Assembly: GCA_004565275.1 (NCBI GenBank)
Contig: SDOX01000121.1
Coordinates: forward strand, 114,421 to 152,452
Source of the DNA: Nannochloropsis salina CCMP1776
Taxonomy: Eukaryota > Sar > Eustigmatophyceae > Eustigmatales > Monodopsidaceae
DNA length: 38,032 bases
Direction: 5' to 3'
A model generated the notes under the pieces. The model was not told the origin of the DNA and did not search any database. It saw only the letters and a list, made by a program, of their open reading frames with translations. The translations under genes were made by a program, and so were the position numbers. Shown here one piece after another: positions 31,001-38,032 of the stretch (positions are counted from its first letter, which is position 1; the number at the start of each line of letters is the position of its first letter).

Positions 31001-33617
31001 GTGTGATCTGCACGACTTGGCCGGCTTTTTGACAGGCCGAGACGGCGGTGTTGAAAGAGTACAGGTCGGGACGGATGCCTTGCTTGACCCGCATGTCCTC
31101 CACCAGCTTGACCGCCGCCTTCCACTCCCCGCCCGCGTCGCAGGCCTTGATAGCGAGGTTATAAACCACGTTGTTCAACAACCCGCCCTCCCTCCCGCCC
31201 TCCTTCCCGCCCTCCTTCCCGCCCTCCTTCCTGCCTTTCTTCCGGTCTCCTTTCAAAGACTCCACCACCTCCAGGCTCTGGCGCCATTGCCCTTGGCTCG
31301 CCAACGCCTTCAAAATCCACTCGATAAAATGCGCATCCGGACTCACTCCTACCTGTTTCATTCCCTCCAAAATTTCCACCACCCGCGGCCAGTCTCGGGC
31401 GCGCAAGCAGGCGTTCATGACCGCCTCGTAGGACGCCAGGGTCGGGGGATAGCCCGACGCCTCCATCTCCTGGAGCAGGGACAAGACTTGCTCCCACTCG
31501 CCCACGCGTTGGCAGGCGGCAATGGCTGCTTGGAAAGAGTAGTAGTCCGGCCGTAATTTCTCGCCTTTCAGTTCGTGGAGGAGGTCCAAGGCCAGCCGCC
31601 AATCGCCCCCCGCCGCGCAGGCATGGATGGCCGTGTTGAAGACCAGGAGAAGGGTGGAGGAACAGGGCACCGAGGCCCCCGTCCCTCCCTCTTGGGCTTG
31701 GCTCAAGGGGAGGCGGCGCAAGGCGGAGATTTGACTGGCCAGGGTCTGGGAGGGTCGGCGCGTGGGGGAGGTGGCCAAGACCCGGACCAGCTCGTCGAAA
31801 AACACCGACTCGGGACGGCGCCCATGCCCGGCCATGTGTTTGAGGAGCATGGGCAGTGCGTCCCAGCGTTCTTGCTCAAAGCACGTGGCGAAGGCGAGGG
31901 AATAGAGTTCCCTGGAAGGGGTTCGCCTTTCCTGCCGCCTCCCGGGGTCCGGGCCATGCCCGTAGTCGGCCAGGTCCTTGTCGAGCAAGCTGTCCCGCAG
32001 GTCCAGGAGGGAGAAGACCCGCTCGATGTCCCCCGCCTGTCGACAGGCGGACATGGCGCCGCGGAAGGCGGCTTCGCTGGCTTCCATTGGAAGGGGAATG
32101 CTTCCCGTGGCACCCGCCCCCACGTGGTGGGCCAACCCAGTGCTGGAGCTCAGGCTCCCGCTGCTGCTCGCGCCAGCGCCCCCACTGCCGTAATTTGCAA
32201 GAGCGCCGGGGGCAGTGGTGTCCAGTCCGGGAGAGGAGTACGGACGAGAAGAGGACAAAGCAGCAGGTCCAGAAGGAGGGGAGGACGACAGCGTCATGGT
32301 CGAGGCGGCCGCCCCATCGAGGGGGACGCGGACGTGCCTGAGAAAGCCTTCCTGGTCCATGGCTTCCAGGTGTCGAAAGGCTTCCGCCCACTGCCCCTCT
32401 GGGACGCAGGCCTCCACCGCCTTGACGTAGACATCGGCCGTTAACTTGCCCGCCCGCCGCGCGAGGTCCAGCATGGCCTTCGCTTCCTGCCAGCGACCCT
32501 CCCGGACCAAATCGCCCATCACCAGGTGGATAAGACGTTCCTCTACGTCCAAACCCTGCGCGATCATCCGCTCCAGCACCCGCAGCATCTCTCCATACTC
32601 TCTCGAGGCCAAGGTAGAGTGGACGGCCGTGGCGTACGCCCCTCCCCGGTTCCCTCCCCCTGTCCCTGCCTCCTCCATCTCCGTCAAGAGAGCCAGGACC
32701 CGTTCGGTTTGCCCCGCCCGGTGACAGGCGGCCATGACCACGGCGAATGTCGGTGTTTCCACGGCCAATCCGTCCGTGTGCCGCATTGTCGATAAAAGGG
32801 ACACCGCGACCGACCATCGACCTTTGCGGGCGCAGGTGTCGATCGCCGTCGCGTAGCAAGTCTCGTCCGGGAGAGGACCGCGTTCGCGCATTTTTTCGAT
32901 GATCCAGGCGGCTTTGTCGGGCTGGTGCAGGCGCGAGCAGGCCGTCAAGGCGCCGCGACACATAGTGGCATCCAAGGGTCCGGTGATCTCTTCCACCGTA
33001 CGCTCCAAGTTGCGAAGCTGCGTTACGTCTTCCAGATCTCCCACAGGCCACTGACTTTGCCCCGCTCCTCCCACCCCGCCCCGCTGGCGCCCCTCCGAAG
33101 CCTCCCGCCATCGCCGATGGCCCCATCCCTCCTGTCGCTGATGCCGATGAGACGGATGCGGGGGCTGCTTGTGGTGGGAGGGAAGGACATGCTGCTCCTG
33201 GCCCTGGCCTCCATCTCTACGACCCGTGCCCATGCTGTCGTCATCGCTACCGCTGGTGCGCTTCCTGTCTGTCACTTTCCTCTTACTGCTACTATTGCTA
33301 TCCTTCCTGCTGCTGCTACTGCTACTCCCCGACCCGGCGCCCTCCCCCGAGGTCAACGCGGAGAAGGCAAGCGGTCCTCCATCTGCTACCAGTCTATACG
33401 AATATGTTTTCTGACCCAAATAATAATGCCGTGAGGCATGGAAGAAGAAGGCCGTCACCCGACTTCCCTCCAGGAGATTGGCTCCGCTCCAGGACGGGTG
33501 AGGCTTGAAAGAAAAGGCCGCTGTCTGGTTTCTTATTCTATTTCGACCACAGCTCCATTCCAGATAGCCTATCAATCCTATTAGAAGCCAGCGAACTCTC
33601 TTACAGGTGTTTCTCAT
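28091..33617 (-). CDS. Very large pentatricopeptide repeat (PPR) protein
   Basis: Two long exons, 33617-30750 and 30334-28091, join in phase 0 (AGRASQ then LFTKMVIKICAKAGEWK), giving about 1,703 residues. The donor CAG|GTAAGG and the acceptor after a C-rich tract are both strong. Many 35-residue helical-pair repeats are visible, for example YNTALKACVVGRRWREAVML, YRTAMNACIEGGEARRALKI, YNVVLKACAEGHQPDMAWVL, YTTVMNAWVEAGECQRAIQT and FNTAVSACQKAGQVVQITRL. PPR proteins bind organelle RNA base by base and control its processing, stability or translation in plastid or mitochondrion. No DYW, SMR or other C-terminal catalytic domain is seen. The N-terminus from the ATG at 33617 has a hydrophobic stretch (VRWLLIGLIGYLEW) and then NQTAAFSF, which could be a bipartite heterokont plastid signal; this is weak. 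Ser-, Gly- and Glu-rich inserts break the repeat array. Confidence 0.88.
31182..31240 (-). repeat. Exonic GGGA-type repeat in the PPR gene
   Basis: Within exon 1 of the PPR gene, a degenerate purine repeat is translated as [17 protein letters not shown] between two PPR motifs. It keeps the frame, so it is tolerated as a linker. Confidence 0.8.
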
Positions 33618-34465
33618 GAGTATTTGAGTCACAAGTGACGCAAAAAGCTACGCAGTAGAAGCGGCAGCTCCTATCCGTGGTAGGCGATATTTCTTGTCAA
33701 TGAAGGAATGGCAGACCAAAACGGAACCTTAGTACCACATTCATGCCATCAACAGATTTTTTTCCTGTTGGTAAATTTATGACGTGTTGAATACAGGGGA
33801 AAAAGGGTAAAGAGAAGAATAAATGAGCCGGCGTCAAGGGGCTTGACTATGGGAGGGATGATCTCAACGGGGTTGGACCCTCCTGCGAGGCGGGCGAAAA
33901 CCTCGTTGGGGCATTCATAAGCACGATTATGCCCAACAAGCCCGCCTTGCGACCCAATCTGTCCAGATCAGCGTCGCAGGAACGGTTGGGAAAGCAGGCA
34001 AGGTACATAGTGGGGAGGCACGACTTCAAGGCCGGGCAAAAAGTGCAACTGGAAGCATGGGTTGTATCCTGGTGCGGGGGCTTATGGCTGGAAAAGCGAG
34101 TCGCCTCGCCCGCCCCAGCTCTCGCCCGGGCGGCATACATTAGGACACGATTTCCCTTCCTTATGAAAGACGCAGCCTGCGGTAACGCGCGCGAATAGGT
34201 TGATAGGCATGTAGAAAAGGTGGTGGAGGGGTGCGTCATGCTTGGTAACGCGTAAAGGCGTGGATTTGACGACCGTAACGTCAGCCTTGGCGGAATGAGG
34301 GTACCTGACCATGATGATTGTCTGTCTGCCGTCCACCTTCTTGTGCCAAATATAGGAGCCACACAGGCCTTTATGCCCCACACGTAGAAGAATTCTGCAA
34401 ACACTGATGGTAATTCTTTATTACTCATAAAGTTGCATTGTTTCGCCCCCACAAAAGTGTTCACA
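33618..34465. other. Divergent upstream region of the PPR gene and SEC62
   Basis: No gene is supported. A minus-strand frame (34539-33847) overlaps the start of SEC62 in antisense and has no motif. Promoters of both genes are expected here. Confidence 0.5.
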
Positions 34466-36087
34466 ATGAGTGCTCCAGCGGCCACAGATGACGCGAAGTC
34501 CACCCCCCCAGCGTCTGCGGGCGCCGCGACAACTGCCACAACTCATGACGGGCCAGCGGGAGCGTATGAAGACCCGGAATTACTCCACAAACTTGCAGAC
34601 ACGGTGCGGCGGACAATGAAAATCCGAAACGGAGTCCTTCAAGAGACTCGTGTGGATTACTTCAAAGGTAATAAGAGGGGGGAGGGGACGAGAGAAGACA
34701 AAAGAAGAAAGGACGTGTGCTGAATCTCCCTGAGGCCACCGAAAAGTCTGTAAAAGGCATGCAAGAACAATGGTGCAGGTGCGCCGTCCATGACCTTCCC
34801 CTGCCAATTCCTTCCTTTCCAGGCACGAAACTGATCAAATACCTAACCGCGGACCCGCTGAGCAAAGCAGACGGAAAACTTCCCAGTGTAGCCTCGGAGG
34901 AGCAGGCCATCGCCATCGGCAACCTGCTGCTGCGAGCCAAGGGGTAGGGAAGGAGGGAGGGAGGGAGGGAGGGAGGGAGGGATGGGAGGGAGGGAGGGAG
35001 GGAGGGAGGGAGGGAGGGAGGGACAGCGCTTGGGAAAAAAGGCGAGGGTATCGAGGGGTCCTGGGGTCCCACGCTTTTTTCGGTGTTAGGTTGCTTACTT
35101 GAAATTTTATGCTCTCTTTGTTACGCCTCCATTATGGACGATCTAGGGAGGACGGTCAACCCAAGTACTTTATTCGCTGCGACAAAGTCAAGCCGCGCAT
35201 TCTGGAGGTGGGGAGGGAGGAAGGGTGGGGGGAAGGGAGGGAAGGAAGAAGGAAGACAGTGAGGACGGGAAGAAGGGAGGGAAGATGTGAGAAGGGGTGA
35301 TAGGTTCACGGCCGCGCAGAGTGTAGTGGTCGATAACGGGCAGGATAACGCCCCGTTATGACCTTTCTTCCCTCCCTCCCTCCCCCCCCTCCCTCCCTCC
35401 ACCCCTCCCCAGCTGACCACCAAGCAAGACTACGAGGAGCTGGGGTATTACGCCTGGATCTACGAAGGCTCTCAGACGCTGTCGAACTTCATGACCTTCC
35501 TCATCATCGCCGGTTTCCTTGCCATCACATGCTTCCCCATTTGGCCGCATTTCTTGAAGGTAGGTAGGGAGGGAGGAAGGGAAGGAGGGAGGAAGGGAGG
35601 GAGGGGGGGTGGGAAAAGGGCATGGGTGGTTTCCTTCCTTACCATCACCGACACCTCCTTCCCTTTCCTGGAATTCTTCCCCCGCCCTGCCTCCCTCCCT
35701 CCCTCCCCCCCTCCCTCCAGTCGGACAAGGACAACATCGACAAGCCTAAGGCCTACCCCTCCTACGAGGAGCTCCTGCGCGAGAGTGAGCTTGATCTAGG
35801 TGCGTTCTTCTCCCCTCACTCATTCCCTGCCCTTTCCCCCCGCCCCTACCTTTATGTGACACCCTGCTTTGTTCCCTCCCTTTCCCACCCCTCCTCTCCC
35901 ATCCCACCGGGCCCCATCCTCTGGCTTCCTATCTCATTCAGCGGGGACGGATAGTCTGAGCGATGAGGAGCGAGGCGACTCGGTCATCGATTCGTTGCTG
36001 GGGGAGGACGAGGAGGAAGAAGCAGCTGATGCGGCGCAGGACCGGAAAGCGGCGGCGACGGCGGAAGAGAAGGAGGAAGGGGGTTAA
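34466..36087 (+). CDS. SEC62: SEC62-like ER translocon protein (second membrane span not found)
   Basis: Six exons join in phase: 34466-34667, 34823-34943, 35147-35207, 35413-35559, 35721-35799 and 35942-36087, for 251 residues. Family marks are ETRVDYFKGTKLIKYL, EEQAIAIGNLLLRAKG, YFIRCDKV, then LGYYAWIYEGSQTLSNF and a membrane span, TFLIIAGFLAITCFPIWPHF. SEC62 works with SEC61 and SEC63 in post-translational import into the ER. Known SEC62 has two spans in a hairpin, with a FWFLPNL-type stretch after the second. Here exon 4 jumps straight to a charged tail (SDKDNIDKPKAYPSYEELLR and an acidic end). The intron between them (35560-35720) has a GGGA arm and a CCCT arm and no coding stretch for a second span. 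Loss of an exon from the assembly is likelier than a one-span protein. Confidence 0.82.
34952..35022. repeat. (GGGA)n run at the start of SEC62 intron 2
   Basis: Some 70 bases of nearly pure GGGA begin right after the donor of the exon ending at 34943, broken once by a GAT near 34981. This is the longest sense-strand G run next to a donor in the window. Confidence 0.9.
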
Positions 36088-36868
36088 AGGGTGGGATGGG
36101 GATGCGGGGGGGGTTCCGTACACAGACTCTGCGGAGGGCGGGTCCACGTATGGACGTGAGGTAGGAGGGGAGAGACTTCTGCACAGGGATGAGAAAGAGA
36201 AGCATTGGGAGAGCATGGTCATGTGCAGGACCGAAAAGAAAACAAAAAGGAATACGGACAGCGGGGGGCGTTGGCCTTTGCACCAAAAAATCGGCAATTC
36301 CTCGCTTAATTTTTCTTGCCGACAAATTTCTTGATGTAAAATCGATTAAAAAAAATAATTTCGAAGCTTTACGTACACAGTCCTCTCGATGGCAACGAGC
36401 AAACAGAGAAAGTCACAGGGGGAGGCCGACAAGGGAGGGATGGAAGGACGAACGAAGAAGGAAGGAGAAGGACTCAAAGACTACAAGCCGCGAGACTTCA
36501 TTACCCGAAAGGTGCGCCGGGCCAAACCCTACGCAAACGAGGGCGGGGGGGAGGGCGGGAGGGAGGGCAATCACGACTCGCTCCCTCCCCTCCTTCACGC
36601 CCAAACGTCGCTATCTATCCAGGCGCCTTACCCGTCTGCATCTCGCCACCAAGATGCTTTTACGGTGCCGTGCGTGGATTCTTGGCGGGGTTTACATATG
36701 CATGGAGGGGGATGGGGCGCTGCGATGTGGGGATGTGGATTTTTGTACGGCGGTCTTTGATGTTTATTCCCTCCCTTCGCATCGCTTCTCCTGCCAACTC
36801 AGCAGTGCCCCGAGGTTTCACTCCCTCCTGACATCTTTTTCGCAATCTACCGACACAGTGTCTGCACC
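36088..36868. other. Region between SEC62 and NDUFV1
   Basis: The two genes point the same way. A plus-strand ATG at 36389 opens a Lys/Glu-rich frame (MATSKQRKSQGEADKGG ...) that shows no motif and turns into repeat translation. I see no supported gene. The NDUFV1 promoter should lie here. Confidence 0.45.
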
Positions 36869-38032
36869 ATGCTGCGTTCCAGCGGCAGTAAGCTCAAGAC
36901 AGCTTTCGGCCGCGTGGCGGGCGATATCCTTCGACGTGGCGCGGGTAAGTTGTGTAAATTTGCTCCCTGGCCGTGCATCCCGGGCTCCTACAGAGACCCC
37001 TCATTCCACGTCCCCCCTCCATCATGTTTCACTCAACCGCCCGCGTCGGGGCTTGAGAATGCGCAGATTCGAACGCGGTACAGAACCCTCTGACGCTGGT
37101 TTTGAATCCGCAAGCGTCGTGTTTAGAATATAGCCGTATGGCCTCATTTCACCTCTTTCCTACAGCATCGGCTGCCCCCCCTCCCGCAGCGCCAGCCATG
37201 ACTAAGGTCTATGGAGGCCTCAAGGACCAAGATCGTATCTTCACGAATCTGTACGGCGAGTACGACTGGCGCATTGACGGGGCGATGAAGCGAGGGGATT
37301 GGCACATGACCAAGGAAATTATGTGGCAAGGTAAGGGGGGGAGGAAGGAGAGAAGGGAAGGAAGGGGGAAAAGCATGGTTGTACGAATGGGGATGTGTAT
37401 GCATTCCTTTTCACAGTGGCAGGAGATGCTCATAAGGATACGTGTTTCTTGTCTCTGACCTTTTGCCTGTCCGCGTCGCCTTCTCTCCTCTTTCCTCCCT
37501 CCTTTCCTCCCTCTTCCCTTCTTTCCCTTCCCCCCTCCCTCCCGCCCGTCCTTTTCCCCTCATCCCCGTTCTCCCGCCTGTAGGCCCGGACTGGATCGTC
37601 GAGGAGATGAAGAAGTCAGGGCTCCGAGGAAGGGGTGGCGCCGGCTTTCCCTCCGGCCTCAAGTGGTCCTTTATGCCGAAAAAGGTGGGTCCCTCCCCTC
37701 CCTCCCGCCCTCCCTCCCTCCCGCCCTCCCTCCTTCCCGCCCTCCCTTTCTGGGTCGCCTTCTCGCCCATCCTGACCGAGTCTCTGGCCTCTTCCTCCGG
37801 CGCCTCTCCCGCCCTCTCCCTTCCCTCCTATCCCTTCCCCTCCCTCCCTTCCCTCCTCCATCCTTCCTCCTCTCCTGCATCTCCCAGCCGCGAGTGGGCT
37901 GACTGGGAAGATCATGGGCGGAGAGCGGCTTGACGTTACCTTATGTCCATCTTCTCAAGATTGCGCGCGGGGGGAGCTGGGCCTCTCCAGCGGATTCTGG
38001 GAGGGAGGGGGGGAGGAGGTAGGGAGGGAGGG
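36869..38032 (+). CDS. NDUFV1: NADH dehydrogenase flavoprotein 1, 51 kDa subunit of complex I (5' part)
   Basis: Three exons are present, 36869-36944, 37166-37330 and 37584-37684; the gene runs off the window. Exon 1 ([20 protein letters not shown]) looks like a mitochondrial presequence rich in Arg, Lys and Ser. Exons 2-3 give [60 protein letters not shown] and [13 protein letters not shown]. The glycine-rich [10 protein letters not shown] belongs to the FMN site. This matrix-side subunit takes electrons from NADH in complex I. The intron from 37685 to the end starts with C/T-rich repeats and ends, inside the window, in a GGGA run; no further exon is reached. Intron 2 (37331-37583) has a purine arm at the donor and a CCCT arm near the acceptor. 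Confidence 0.93.

Noticed and set aside
33847-34539. Minus-strand frame of 230 codons over the SEC62 start
   Set aside because: Antisense to SEC62 exon 1 with no motif. The plus strand there is clearly the coding one.
36389-36760. Plus-strand Lys/Glu-rich frame between SEC62 and NDUFV1
   Set aside because: No family resemblance, and it degenerates into repeat translation. Could be an NDUFV1 5' leader at most.
37030-37130. tRNA-like TTCGAAT on the minus strand
   Set aside because: The would-be T stem has at least three mismatches in five pairs, and no acceptor or anticodon arm can be built. It also lies in an NDUFV1 intron.
1-38032. Mobile elements, reverse transcriptase, integrase or transposase genes
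   Set aside because: No frame on either strand shows the motifs, and no long terminal or inverted repeats other than the tetranucleotide runs were found.

Overview
The window looks like nuclear DNA of a small, gene-dense eukaryote. Genes are cut by many short GT-AG introns, coding GC is high, and the proteins are typical eukaryotic housekeeping ones (SEC62, VPS45, SGF29, eL13, NDUFV1, SAICAR synthetase, PPR). The introns are packed with CCCT/GGGA tetranucleotide runs. The style fits a heterokont microalga such as Nannochloropsis/Microchloropsis. That placement is inference from gene style, not from a marker gene.

Layout, left to right: an MA3-domain (PDCD4-like) gene on + (1-1996, open at its 5' end); a BAHD-type acyltransferase on - (3073-2140, C-terminal half not present); a histidine phosphatase on + (4238-6046); a PDE12-like endonuclease/exonuclease/phosphatase on - (about 9701-6904, half of its catalytic domain missing); SAICAR synthetase on + (11160-13768, complete); a doubtful small gene on - (14641-14290); a mitochondrial carrier on - (16670-15477); ribosomal protein eL13 on - (19914-18935, complete); SGF29 on + (20656-22941, complete); a cysteine-rich protein on - (25446-23624); VPS45 on + (26078-27160, its middle lost in a 100-N gap); a PPR protein of about 1,700 residues on - (33617-28091); SEC62 on + (34466-36087, second membrane span missing); and the first three exons of NDUFV1 on + (36869 to beyond the end). 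Strand alternates almost gene by gene, so most genes sit in divergent or convergent pairs. Functions are unrelated: translation and its control, purine synthesis, ER translocation, vesicle fusion, chromatin reading, organelle RNA and respiration. No operon-like system, mobile element, CRISPR, tRNA or rRNA was found.

Two themes stand out. First, many introns carry a purine run (GGGA)n just after the donor and a pyrimidine run (CCCT)n just before the acceptor, read in the gene's own sense, on both strands. The two ends could pair, or the G run could fold as a quadruplex. Second, four places where conserved exons are missing (MA3/BAHD junction, PDE12, VPS45, SEC62) all lie at these same runs. 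Silent repeat-driven assembly losses are therefore likely, beyond the one marked gap. The runs have no stop codon in any of six frames, so they also create many long false reading frames (SLPP and GREGG repeats).
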